Positions 53,460-61,144 of a DNA stretch of 64,000 nucleotides are shown here, piece after piece. The stretch lies in contig NZ_FNOI01000009.1 in NCBI RefSeq assembly GCF_900107015.1, positions 62,001 to 126,000 on the forward strand. Reading direction: 5' to 3'. The translations under genes and the position numbers were made by a program. The notes under the pieces were generated by a model. That model ran no database searches, was not told the origin of the DNA, and saw only the letters and a program-made list of their open reading frames with translations. The number at the start of each line of letters is the position of its first letter. Position 1 is the first letter of the stretch. This DNA comes from Litoreibacter albidus. GTDB lineage: Bacteria > Pseudomonadota > Alphaproteobacteria > Rhodobacterales > Rhodobacteraceae.

Positions 53460-54169
53460 TTCAGAACGTCGACATCAAGCGTGAACATATACCCTGTCCC
53501 ACGGATCGTTCTGATGAAGTCTTCGACACCCAAAAGCGGCGCAAGCTTCGTACGAAGGCGGCTCACGTGAAGGTCCACGCTCCGGTCAAACGCCCCCAGT
53601 TCATGGCCACGCAGATGTTCGGAAATGTCGTTTCGATCAATCGCCTCATGCGATCGCTTTACGAACAACCGCAAGAGGTCGAATTCCGTACGGCTCAAGT
53701 GGATCACCACGTCGTTCGGGGCACGGAGTTCGTGTTTGGTCACATCGAAGCGGAACTGCTCGAAGGTGAAAACCTTCGGCTCGTTTTGGACCCCATTCCG
53801 CGACCCCAAGGCGGCGCGACGAAATATGGCCCGTATGCGCGCCAATAGCTCTCGCGGGCTGAACGGTTTCACCAGATAATCATCGGCCCCGACCTCCAGC
53901 CCGACGATACGGTCGGTTTCCTCATCAAGGGCCGTCAATATGACGATGGGCACGTCGGATTTCGCGCGCAATTCGCGGCACAAGGTCAACCCGTCAACGC
54001 CGGGCAGTAGCACATCAAGGATCACCAGATCGTAGCAATTGTCCTCAAGTGCGGCCCATAGATCATCACCGGACGCACCCGTTGAAACCTGCAAGCCTTG
54101 CCGTTGGAGGAACTGCTGTAGAAGCTCCAAAATCTCAGGATCGTCGTCGATTACCAAAATATGGTCCAT
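53456..54169 (-). CDS. OmpR-family response regulator
   Basis: A 237-residue regulator. The receiver domain has Asp52 (VILDVLLPG), acidic residues DDD (8-10) and Lys in DYLVKPF. The winged-helix DNA-binding part starts at about residue 130 (RSVDLHVSRLRTKL). It is first in the pair, upstream of its kinase. Likely target operons are gtsABCD and/or glk. Pseudomonas GltR is the closest functional parallel. Confidence 0.93.
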   Translation of the reverse strand: MDHILVIDDDPEILELLQQFLQRQGLQVSTGASGDDLWAALEDNCYDLVILDVLLPGVDGLTLCRELRAKSDVPIVILTALDEETDRIVGLEVGADDYLVKPFSPRELLARIRAIFRRAALGSRNGVQNEPKVFTFEQFRFDVTKHELRAPNDVVIHLSRTEFDLLRLFVKRSHEAIDRNDISEHLRGHELGAFDRSVDLHVSRLRTKLAPLLGVEDFIRTIRGTGYMFTLDVDVLK

Positions 54170-54295
54170 GAAACCCTATCTAGCATAAATCCCTAAGAAA
54201 TAGAGGATAATTTGACATCTCATCGCGATTTATCTGCATCCTTCGCGCGCGTTTCGCGTAGGGTTTGCCAAAATGGCCAGAACGGGAGAATGTTG

Positions 54296-54697
54296 ATGGT
54301 TCACCTACGCGCGATCCACCATGTCGCCATCATTTGCAGCGACTACACCACGTCCAAACAGTTTTATTGCGAAACCTTGGGGCTGAAGGTTCTGGCGGAA
54401 AATTACCGTGCCGACCGGCAGTCGTGGAAACTGGATCTAGCCTTACCAGATGGCGGGCAACTAGAGCTGTTTTCCTTCCCCGATGCACCGCAGAGACCGT
54501 CGTTTCCAGAGGCCCAAGGCCTGCGCCACCTTGCTTTCACCGTCGGCGACATAGATGCCGCGATCCGAGGATTGCAACAATCAGGTGTCGCACCAGAAGA
54601 AGTCCGAGTTGACGAATTTACCGGCGCAAGATTTGCGTTCTTCGCGGACCCCGACGGCTTGCCCATTGAGCTTTATGAAGTCACCCGGCCGACATAA
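54296..54697 (+). CDS. VOC-family (glyoxalase/bleomycin-resistance-like) protein
   Basis: A 133-residue protein with the two beta-alpha-beta-beta-beta modules of the VOC fold (IHHVAIICSDYTTSKQFYCETLGLKVL and RHLAFTVGDIDAAIRGLQ). The conserved metal ligands His8 or so and Glu near the C-terminus (PIELYE) are in place. ATG 54296 has GGGAGA six bases before it. It may be a lyase, epimerase or dioxygenase of unknown substrate. It overlaps convergent glk by 17 bases. Confidence 0.85.
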   Translation: MVHLRAIHHVAIICSDYTTSKQFYCETLGLKVLAENYRADRQSWKLDLALPDGGQLELFSFPDAPQRPSFPEAQGLRHLAFTVGDIDAAIRGLQQSGVAPEEVRVDEFTGARFAFFADPDGLPIELYEVTRPT

Positions 54698-55664
54698 GCG
54701 CGTTGCGCGCTCCGACGAGGCCGAAATCTGTGCTTTTCATCAAATAGAGTGGGAAACCTGACCGCAACGCACTGAACCTGCCGCCGTCACGAAACGCGCC
54801 AATAAAGGTTTCATCAAACAACCACGGGTTCTTAACCGCCACCCCACCCGCGATAAATACGCCGCCACGAGACATGGTCGTCAGTGCCAAATCTGCACAA
54901 ATTTGGCCAAGATGCGTGCGGAATATCTCGCGTGTTTTGACAATCGCCGGGCACGTCACCTTCGGGTTTGCAAGCAGGTCTTGGGGCGTCAGGTCTGGGG
55001 TCGTCATTCCAAGAGTTTGACTGACGGCCTGATGCAGGTGCGGAAGGCCACGGCCACTTAAAAATGCTTCGGCCTCAACGCAGAGACGTTGGCCGAAGAA
55101 CACATCCGGCCAGACGGTGCGGAAGGCTTTGAAAACCTCTACCTCAAAGTCCGTTTGCGGAGAGATGCCGATGTGGCCACCCTCCCCGGGCACGGCCATA
55201 GGGCCATATGGCGTTTGCACCAAGATACCCACGCCAAGCCCCGTGCCCGGCCCGAGGATCACGCGGTTGCCGTAGGGGATCCGTGTCGGGCCGGAAAGGT
55301 GGTCGACATCGTCGCTCTCAACTGTCGACAACGCCCATGCTGCAGCCTCGAAGTCATTGATAAATCTCGCAGATTGGTCGCATGTCAAAGGCTCTATATC
55401 GGCGACATCGAAGTTGCTTTGTGCGTTTGTCATCTGCACAGCCCCCTTCGATATAGGGGCTGCTACCGCAATTACCGCACGGTTCGGCAGCACGGGAAAC
55501 CGAGATACGTAGTCGGACACGAGTTCGGGAATACTGCGAGCGTTTTGCGTTGAAAACGTCTCCACGTCGCCAATCTCGCCATCCAAAACGCGGGCCAAAC
55601 GGGTGCTGCTTCCCCCAATGTCGGAGATCAGACTCCAGCTTTGGACAGCCCGTGAATGAAGCAT
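54681..55664 (-). CDS. glk: Glucokinase
   Basis: A 327-residue enzyme that phosphorylates glucose to glucose-6-phosphate. SLISDIGGSSTRLARV is the ATP-binding start, FINDFEAAA holds the catalytic Asp, ILGPGTGLGVG is the second phosphate motif, and AVPGEGGHIG is typical of bacterial glucokinases. It is on its own on the minus strand, next to the two-component system and near the gts operon. This closes a glucose uptake and activation set. Confidence 0.9.
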   Translation of the reverse strand: MLHSRAVQSWSLISDIGGSSTRLARVLDGEIGDVETFSTQNARSIPELVSDYVSRFPVLPNRAVIAVAAPISKGAVQMTNAQSNFDVADIEPLTCDQSARFINDFEAAAWALSTVESDDVDHLSGPTRIPYGNRVILGPGTGLGVGILVQTPYGPMAVPGEGGHIGISPQTDFEVEVFKAFRTVWPDVFFGQRLCVEAEAFLSGRGLPHLHQAVSQTLGMTTPDLTPQDLLANPKVTCPAIVKTREIFRTHLGQICADLALTTMSRGGVFIAGGVAVKNPWLFDETFIGAFRDGGRFSALRSGFPLYLMKSTDFGLVGARNALMSAG

Positions 55665-55804
55665 ATTTATCCCCCCGAATACCGTCGACCTATCGGCGGC
55701 TTTCTGTTGCCACCTATCAGGTTACAACAGGGTAAGTTTGGCAATTTTCTGGAATATTTTCAGCAAAAACCTTGTCGCGATTGTGTATCAAGACAGCGCG
55801 TCAC

Positions 55805-55829
55805 GGGGCCGCTTTCGCTAAGCGGCCCC
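55805..55829 (-). terminator. Hairpin at the end of the TRAP-rpiB-rbsK operon
   Basis: A perfect 10-base-pair stem (GGGGCCGCTT / AAGCGGCCCC) with a 5-base loop overlaps the rbsK stop. No long T run is seen. It probably ends or protects the operon transcript. Confidence 0.65.
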
Positions 55830-56717
55830 CATCATGTCCAAATCTTCTTCGCGGGGCATTCCAGACTGCGCGCCCAAGGCGCGGCAGGCCATTGAGGCGG
55901 CGCGCGTTGCATGGTTGAGGGCTGCGGCGGGGGGCTGGCCTTTGGCCAGCATCGCCGCGTAAACGCCCACGAACGTATCGCCCGCACCTGTTGTATCAAC
56001 CACCTCCACCGCCGTGGCCGTGCTGCGGGTCACGGTGCCGTCTGGCGACGTCATCTCGGCGCCGTCACCGCCGCGGGTGACGATGACGGCAGTGTCGAAT
56101 GTACGCGCGAGATCGGCGGAATCCTCGACCTGCATAAGCTGTTGAAGCGCCGCCCATTCCAGCTCGTTCACCACCAAATGGGCGGTGTGGAGCAAGCAGT
56201 CCACGACCTCTTCCACACTGGCGTCTTGCGGCATCGGGGCCATGTTCAAAACGGTCACCGCCCCTTGGGCGTGGAACTCGCGCAGCTTTGGGGCGACGCG
56301 TGGCAAGCCCAGCTCCATCTGGCTGACAAACACGTCGCACGGTTGGGCTGCCTTTGCGTCAAACTGATCGTTCGCACCTGGCAGCACGATGATGGCGTTT
56401 TCCCCGTCGGCTGCGATTTGTATCCAAGCCTGACCGCTGGCGCAGGGCATCTTTTGCACCAAATCCGTGGCCACGCCGTTTTGCTGCAAATTCGCAAGCA
56501 TGGCCGCACCGTGATCGTCGTCGCCAACGGCGCCGATCATCCCGACGGACGCGCCCATTCGCGCAGCCGCGACGGCTTGGTTACCACCCTTGCCGCCAAA
56601 GAAAACCTGCGGCTCCGCCGCCATGATCGTTTCACCAGGGGCCACGATATGCGGAAGGTGGCACACCAGATCAGCGTTCAGCGCACCCAACACCAAAATG
56701 CGCGGTGACTGGGTCAT
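55818..56717 (-). CDS. rbsK: Ribokinase-like sugar kinase (PfkB family)
   Basis: A 299-residue carbohydrate kinase. GGKGGNQAVAAARMG near the N-terminus and DTTGAGDTFVGVYAA near the C-terminus (the catalytic Asp in GAGD) are the two PfkB signatures. ATG 56717 overlaps the rpiB stop by 4 bases. Its order after rpiB and a TRAP importer suggests phosphorylation of a pentose or related sugar. True ribose specificity is likely but not proven. Confidence 0.85.
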   Translation of the reverse strand: MTQSPRILVLGALNADLVCHLPHIVAPGETIMAAEPQVFFGGKGGNQAVAAARMGASVGMIGAVGDDDHGAAMLANLQQNGVATDLVQKMPCASGQAWIQIAADGENAIIVLPGANDQFDAKAAQPCDVFVSQMELGLPRVAPKLREFHAQGAVTVLNMAPMPQDASVEEVVDCLLHTAHLVVNELEWAALQQLMQVEDSADLARTFDTAVIVTRGGDGAEMTSPDGTVTRSTATAVEVVDTTGAGDTFVGVYAAMLAKGQPPAAALNHATRAASMACRALGAQSGMPREEDLDMMGAA

Positions 56718-57163
56718 TTGAATGCCCTTTCCATTTCGTGCAGTTTTTCCACGCGACGGCGGCAATCGGGATCGGTGGAGAATTCGGCCGACAGGTAGGA
56801 CGCAACCAAATCATCCGCCAACCACGGGCCGACAATCTGCGCGCCGATGCACATGACGTTTACGTCGTCGTGCTCCACACATTGGTGGGCGGAGTGGATG
56901 TCGTGACAAACCGAGGCGCGGATACCCGGTACTTTGTTGGCCGCAATCACCGCGCCCACGCCTGTGCCGCAAACCAGCACACCGCGCGTTGCTTCACCGT
57001 TGCGGATTTTTTCGCAGAGCGCTTTGGCGATGTCAGGGAAGTCGACCGGAGCCTCGTCAAAGGAGCCCACGTCGGTCACCTCATAGCCCAATTCGGTGAT
57101 TTTCTTCACGACACTGGCTTTCATCGGAAAGCCTGCGTGGTCCGACCCTATTACGATTTTCAT
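56714..57163 (-). CDS. rpiB: Ribose-5-phosphate isomerase B
   Basis: A 149-residue isomerase of the RpiB/LacAB family. MKIVIGSDHAGFPMK is the family start, and VLVCGTGVGAVIAANKVPGIRAS contains the active-site Cys and GTG loop. ATG 57163 has a GGAGA site. RpiB interconverts ribose-5-phosphate and ribulose-5-phosphate. Some relatives act on allose or tetrose phosphates. It is followed directly by a ribokinase-like gene. Confidence 0.9.
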   Translation of the reverse strand: MKIVIGSDHAGFPMKASVVKKITELGYEVTDVGSFDEAPVDFPDIAKALCEKIRNGEATRGVLVCGTGVGAVIAANKVPGIRASVCHDIHSAHQCVEHDDVNVMCIGAQIVGPWLADDLVASYLSAEFSTDPDCRRRVEKLHEMERAFK

Positions 57164-57195
57164 TGAAGTCTCCATAGTCAGATAAGGTGTTGAAT

Positions 57196-58470
57196 TCAGC
57201 GCATCATGCGCGGCAGCCAAAGCACGAGGTCTTCGGCAAATGTGATGATCCCGAGGCACAGCAGAAGCGGCACGTAGAAAGGCAGCAAGGCGACCAAAAG
57301 CTGACGCAGGCTGATCTTCGCAATCGTCGAGACAAGGAACAGTGACAGCCCCATTGGCGGCGTCAGCAAGCCCAGCATCAGGTTAAAGATCACGATGATA
57401 CCAAGGTGCACAGGGTCGATGCCTGCGGCGACCAACGGGGGCGCAATGATCGGCACTACCAGCAGCGTCGCGGTGGTCGAGTCGAGAAACATGCCAGCGA
57501 TAAAGAAGATCAAGTTCGCGATGATCAGAAGCACGATCGGGCTTTGGGCGAACTGCAAAATGAACTTGGCGAAGTCCTGTGGGATTTGCTCCACGGCCAA
57601 GATCCAGCCGAACATCGACGCCGCCGCAACGATCACCAGAATGGCGCTGGTTGACAGGGCCGTGTTCAATGTGGCTTGCCACATATGGCGCCATGTCAGC
57701 TCTCTGTAGACGACGGTTGCGATGAACAACACGTAAACCGCTGTCACGGATGCTGCTTCAGTCGGGGTAAAGAAACCCAGCATCATCCCCGCGATCATCA
57801 GCACGGGCGCCAGCAACGCTGGAAGTGCTGGCAGCAGGCTCAACGCCACTTCCTTGACGGTCGGGCGACGTTCCGCCCGCGGCATCTTGGTGACGATTGC
57901 GATGATGGCGGCGGTGATCATAAGCAGCAGAATGCAGATCAACGCAGGCACGATCCCTGCCACCAAAAGCTGCACGATGGAAACGCTCGTGACCGACCCG
58001 TAAACGATCAGCGGGATGCTTGGTGGAAAGATAGGGCCAACAACAGCGGATGACGCGGTAACTGCCGCCGAGAATGGCGCGGAGAAGCCGCGCTTCTTCA
58101 TGGCCTCAATCTCGATCCGGCCAAGCCCGCCGATGTCCGCCAAAGCAGCCCCCGACATGCCAGAGAAGATCAGGCTGGAGAAAATGTTGACCTGCGCCAA
58201 ACCGCCCGGAATGCGGCCAACCAAAGTGTCGGCGAATTTGAAAATCCGCTCGGTTACGCCGGACAGGTTCATCAGGTTGCCCACGAAAATGAACACCGGC
58301 ACCGCGACCAGCGGAAAGCTGTCGAGCGCATAGGTCACACGCTGCGCCAGCATGCCGGGTGGCAATCCCTCCAGCAGGACATAGAGGATTGAGGGCAGCA
58401 AAATGGCGTAAACCACGCGCACGCCCAGCATGAAGAGTGCCAGGAACAAAATTATTAGTGCGATACCCAT
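57196..58470 (-). CDS. TRAP transporter large permease, DctM type
   Basis: A 424-residue membrane protein with about 12 helices. AVPVFIFVGNLM, NIFSSLIFSGMSGAALADIGG and TPPMGLSLFLVSTI are the DctM marks. It follows DctQ after one base and is followed by rpiB. It would import a sugar-related anion with sodium. Confidence 0.94.
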   Translation of the reverse strand: MGIALIILFLALFMLGVRVVYAILLPSILYVLLEGLPPGMLAQRVTYALDSFPLVAVPVFIFVGNLMNLSGVTERIFKFADTLVGRIPGGLAQVNIFSSLIFSGMSGAALADIGGLGRIEIEAMKKRGFSAPFSAAVTASSAVVGPIFPPSIPLIVYGSVTSVSIVQLLVAGIVPALICILLLMITAAIIAIVTKMPRAERRPTVKEVALSLLPALPALLAPVLMIAGMMLGFFTPTEAASVTAVYVLFIATVVYRELTWRHMWQATLNTALSTSAILVIVAAASMFGWILAVEQIPQDFAKFILQFAQSPIVLLIIANLIFFIAGMFLDSTTATLLVVPIIAPPLVAAGIDPVHLGIIVIFNLMLGLLTPPMGLSLFLVSTIAKISLRQLLVALLPFYVPLLLCLGIITFAEDLVLWLPRMMR

Positions 58471-58471
58471 C

Positions 58472-58921
58472 TCAACGCCCCCCGTCAGTGATCTGCGCCA
58501 TCAGGCGCAATGTGTGAAACACCGCGGCACCGGCAAAACCGACAGCCGCAGCGCCAAGAAATACCCAAAACGGGATGCCCAACGTGGGCGTGGCATTGTT
58601 CATATTGCCGGAAATATTGGTGGCCGTGATCACCGCCATCGCGAGGGAGATGATCAGCCCGCACAGCGTGTTCATGACCGAAAGATACTTAGGCGCCCGC
58701 CCCGGCAGAGCGTTGCGAATTTCGGACATGCCGATGTTTTCACGCGCACCAACCACCAGCGGGTAGGCCACGAACACGGACGCGATGAGCAAAACGCGGG
58801 TCAGCTCCTCCGCGCCGATGATCGCGCTGCCAACCACGTTGCGCATAACGACTTGGACAAAGGGGACCGTAACAAGTGCCGCGATAAGCAGAACACATAT
58901 GGCTTGGAGAAGGCGGTGCAT
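58472..58921 (-). CDS. TRAP transporter small permease, DctQ type
   Basis: A 149-residue protein with four predicted helices. FVQVVMRNVVGSAIIGAEELTRVLLIASVFVAYPLVVG is the DctQ-like core in pieces. ATG 58921 has AGGAAC seven bases upstream; an ATG seven codons earlier lacks one. It sits after a terminator-like hairpin. Confidence 0.9.
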   Translation of the reverse strand: MHRLLQAICVLLIAALVTVPFVQVVMRNVVGSAIIGAEELTRVLLIASVFVAYPLVVGARENIGMSEIRNALPGRAPKYLSVMNTLCGLIISLAMAVITATNISGNMNNATPTLGIPFWVFLGAAAVGFAGAAVFHTLRLMAQITDGGR

Positions 58922-58940
58922 GACAAGTTCCTGAAACGTC

Positions 58941-58972
58941 AAAAATGGGCCGACAGCATTGCCGCCGGCCCA
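58941..58972 (-). terminator. Intrinsic terminator/attenuator between DctP and DctQ
   Basis: On the minus strand, a 12-base-pair stem with two G-T wobbles and a 3-base loop (TGGGCCG outer arm, CGGCCCA return arm) is followed by five Ts. It is 11 bases after the binding-protein stop. Confidence 0.75.
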
Positions 58973-58983
58973 GTTGGGGGGAG

Positions 58984-59973
58984 TTATTTTACCGCAAGAA
59001 TTTGCGCGATGTAGTCTTCGTACTCCGGGAAGTCCGTCTTGATCTGTGGCAACACGCTGTTGCGGAATGCATCCATATCAAGGCCGTTTTCTTCCGTCGC
59101 GAAGGTCATGCCTTTGCCTTCCAGCTCTGCAATCAAGGTTGCTTCGGACTCTTGCGCCCACTGCAAAGACTGCTGCGCTTTGTCATCAAGCACTTTGACG
59201 ATGGTGGCTTGTTGGTCTTCAGGCAGCTTCTGCCATGCTTTTTCGTTCACGAAAATCGCCAGCACGGATTGCATGTGACCCGTCATCGCAACGTGGCTTT
59301 GGACCTCGTGCAGGTTGTTTGCGGTGATCATCGTCAGTGGGTTTTCTTGCCCCACAACCAAGCCTGTCATCAGGGCTGTTGGCAGCTCTGCAACTTCGAC
59401 AGGTGTTGGCGTGGCACCCATGCCTTTGATCATGGAAATCCACAGATCCAGCGGAACCGCGCGGAATGGCTTGCCTGCCATGTCGGTAGGCGACTTGATC
59501 TCGAAGTTGGACGAGATGTGGCGCGCCCCACGGTAGATGCGGCCAATAACGCGCACGCCGCCCTCTTCGATCAGACGTTCATTCAACGCCTGTAGCGCGG
59601 GGGAGCTGGCAGGGTTGGTTGCGGCCAGCGCATGCGCCCCGTCGCGGTAGATAAACGGCGCGTTGAACACAGCGATTTCCGGCACGATGCGCGCCAATGA
59701 TGCGAAGTCGTGGTGGCCCATGTGGATGGAGCCCAGCTTCACACCGTCAACCATTTCGGCAACGTTGCCCAACTGGCTGCTGGGGAAGACTTGCACGGTG
59801 ACTTCACCGTCAGTCGCGGTGCCGATTTCGGCTGCGGCTTCAGCGGCAAAGCGGGTTTGGAAGTCGCCTTCCGACCCAACATGCGCATAGCGCAGGTCGG
59901 CTGCGTGCGCTTGGGCTGCGAACAGGCCGATGGCTGCGGCAGTTACAAACTGCCGTGTAGAATTGATAAACAT
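58984..59973 (-). CDS. TRAP transporter substrate-binding protein, DctP type
   Basis: A 329-residue periplasmic protein. The signal peptide ends at about residue 24 (AAQAHAAD). GKPFRAVPLDLWISMIKGMGATP carries the Arg that holds a ligand carboxylate in most DctP proteins. This fits a sugar acid or keto-sugar anion better than a neutral pentose. It follows its GntR regulator gene by 20 bases. Confidence 0.93.
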   Translation of the reverse strand: MFINSTRQFVTAAAIGLFAAQAHAADLRYAHVGSEGDFQTRFAAEAAAEIGTATDGEVTVQVFPSSQLGNVAEMVDGVKLGSIHMGHHDFASLARIVPEIAVFNAPFIYRDGAHALAATNPASSPALQALNERLIEEGGVRVIGRIYRGARHISSNFEIKSPTDMAGKPFRAVPLDLWISMIKGMGATPTPVEVAELPTALMTGLVVGQENPLTMITANNLHEVQSHVAMTGHMQSVLAIFVNEKAWQKLPEDQQATIVKVLDDKAQQSLQWAQESEATLIAELEGKGMTFATEENGLDMDAFRNSVLPQIKTDFPEYEDYIAQILAVK

Positions 59974-59993
59974 AGTTTCCTCCGTTGGTTGTC

Positions 59994-60743
59994 TTATGAA
60001 GCCTGTCGGTCTTTTCGCTCAAAGATCGAAATCAGGCTCTGGCGGCGTAACTCGTCGCCAATGGCAAAATGCTCCCTAAGCCGTCGGTCGGCTTTCTCAG
60101 GGTCTTTCGCCGCAATTGACAGAAACACTTCCCTGTGTGCTTCCACCAAATCCTTCATGATGGGGCCGCTTTGATAGGTCTTGCGCCGCTCCACATGGCT
60201 TTGTTTCAACAGGTCCGACAGCGCGCCATGCAGCACAATTAGCGACCGGCTGTGGCTGGCTGCGACGACCGCCTGATGGAACATGAAATCCGCGTGACCG
60301 CCTTTTTCAGAGTCGTCCAATGTTTGCAACAGCACATTCAACCACTGGCTGATGCGTGACAGATCGCGGTCGTTGGCACGGTCGCAGGCCAGCCGGATCG
60401 CCTGACATTCAATCGCCACCCGCGCTTGCAAAACATCGTCGAGTACGTCCTGCTCTTGCGACAAACAAAACGTGAAGAAGTCTGACATAAGGCCGATGTC
60501 GACCTTGCCGATATAGGTGCCGCTGCCGTGGCGGATATCCAAAACACCCAGCATGGACAGGGAGCGCATAACTTCACGCAGCAGGGGCCGCCCGACGCCC
60601 AGTTCCCTCGCCAACTCCCGCTCCGGCGCGACTTTGTCACCGAGGGTCAGCTCTCCATGGCGCAGCTTGGCCATAAAATACGCCACGATTCGATCCGCGC
60701 CCTTCTCGGCCTTCTCGTCCGTATGCCCAACCTCTAGATGCAT
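59994..60743 (-). CDS. GntR-family transcriptional regulator, FCD (FadR) subfamily
   Basis: A 249-residue regulator. The helix-turn-helix lies at about residues 28-72 (VAPERELARELGVGRPLLREVMRSLSMLGVLDIRHGSGTYIG in parts), and the FCD effector domain at about residues 95-225. ATG 60743 has AGGAGGA five bases upstream, so the longer upstream frame is unlikely. It is the first gene of the TRAP-rpiB-rbsK operon and probably autoregulates through TGGT-N3-ACCA at 60915. Confidence 0.92.
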   Translation of the reverse strand: MHLEVGHTDEKAEKGADRIVAYFMAKLRHGELTLGDKVAPERELARELGVGRPLLREVMRSLSMLGVLDIRHGSGTYIGKVDIGLMSDFFTFCLSQEQDVLDDVLQARVAIECQAIRLACDRANDRDLSRISQWLNVLLQTLDDSEKGGHADFMFHQAVVAASHSRSLIVLHGALSDLLKQSHVERRKTYQSGPIMKDLVEAHREVFLSIAAKDPEKADRRLREHFAIGDELRRQSLISIFERKDRQAS

Positions 60744-60914
60744 GACTGTCCTCCTGTGGCCAAGGTGGGAAAAGACAGGGACCATTAGCAAGACATTTCT
60801 TGGATGGTGGTTTTTCGGACGCCTACCGACGGTGCCGCCCAGTCCCAAACTTTTACATTTACCAGTTATTTATGGCGATTTTTGGCATCCTCTTCGTTTT
60901 GAGAGGCACACTCA

Positions 60915-60925
60915 ATTGGTAAGAC
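60915..60925. promoter_or_regulatory. Candidate FadR-subfamily operator TGGT-N3-ACCA
   Basis: TGGTAAGACCA is a perfect palindrome in the context AATTGGTAAGACCAC. It matches the TGGTnnnACCA core of FadR- and PdhR-type operators. It is 172 bases upstream of the FadR-subfamily gene at 60743. Confidence 0.6.
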
Positions 60926-61092
60926 CACTACTTTTGAATCTGACGTGGACTCGCGTATCACCGCGTTTGAAGCTTTCCCGACAAGTTCTCTGCATCGCCG
61001 CAATCGAGTCATTCGCGCCACCAGAAACGCCTCTCTTTTAGGCGATGACCGCCGTTTAACAGAAGTCATATGAACGACTCGCGACAATCGTA

Positions 61093-61122
61093 TTGACAGC
61101 ACGGCGACTGCATACTCATATT
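61093..61122 (+). promoter_or_regulatory. Sigma-70-like promoter of the third peptide ABC operon
   Basis: A perfect -35 TTGACA (61093-61098) and a -10-like CATATT (61117-61122) are separated by 18 bases. Transcription would begin about 15 bases before the ATG at 61144. Confidence 0.55.
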
Positions 61123-61144
61123 AAACCAATTCCAAAGTGGTTTA
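61122..61144 (+). promoter_or_regulatory. Inverted repeat overlapping the start codon of the DppD-type gene
   Basis: TAAACCA (61122-61128) and TGGTTTA (61138-61144) flank a 9-base centre. The right arm ends on the A of the ATG. It may be an operator or a hairpin that hides the start. No clear Shine-Dalgarno is present. Confidence 0.45.

Larger units (their letters stand above)
60744..61143. other. 400-base divergent spacer
   Basis: It lies between the GntR gene (minus strand) and the DppD-type gene (plus strand). I see a GntR-like operator (60915-60925), a strong -35 box (61093-61098) and an inverted repeat (61122-61144). No convincing small gene or RNA was found. Confidence 0.6.

Noticed and set aside
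61093-61143. TTG as an upstream start for the DppD-type gene
   Set aside because: The TTG is part of a perfect -35 box TTGACA, and the extra residues do not resemble the family.
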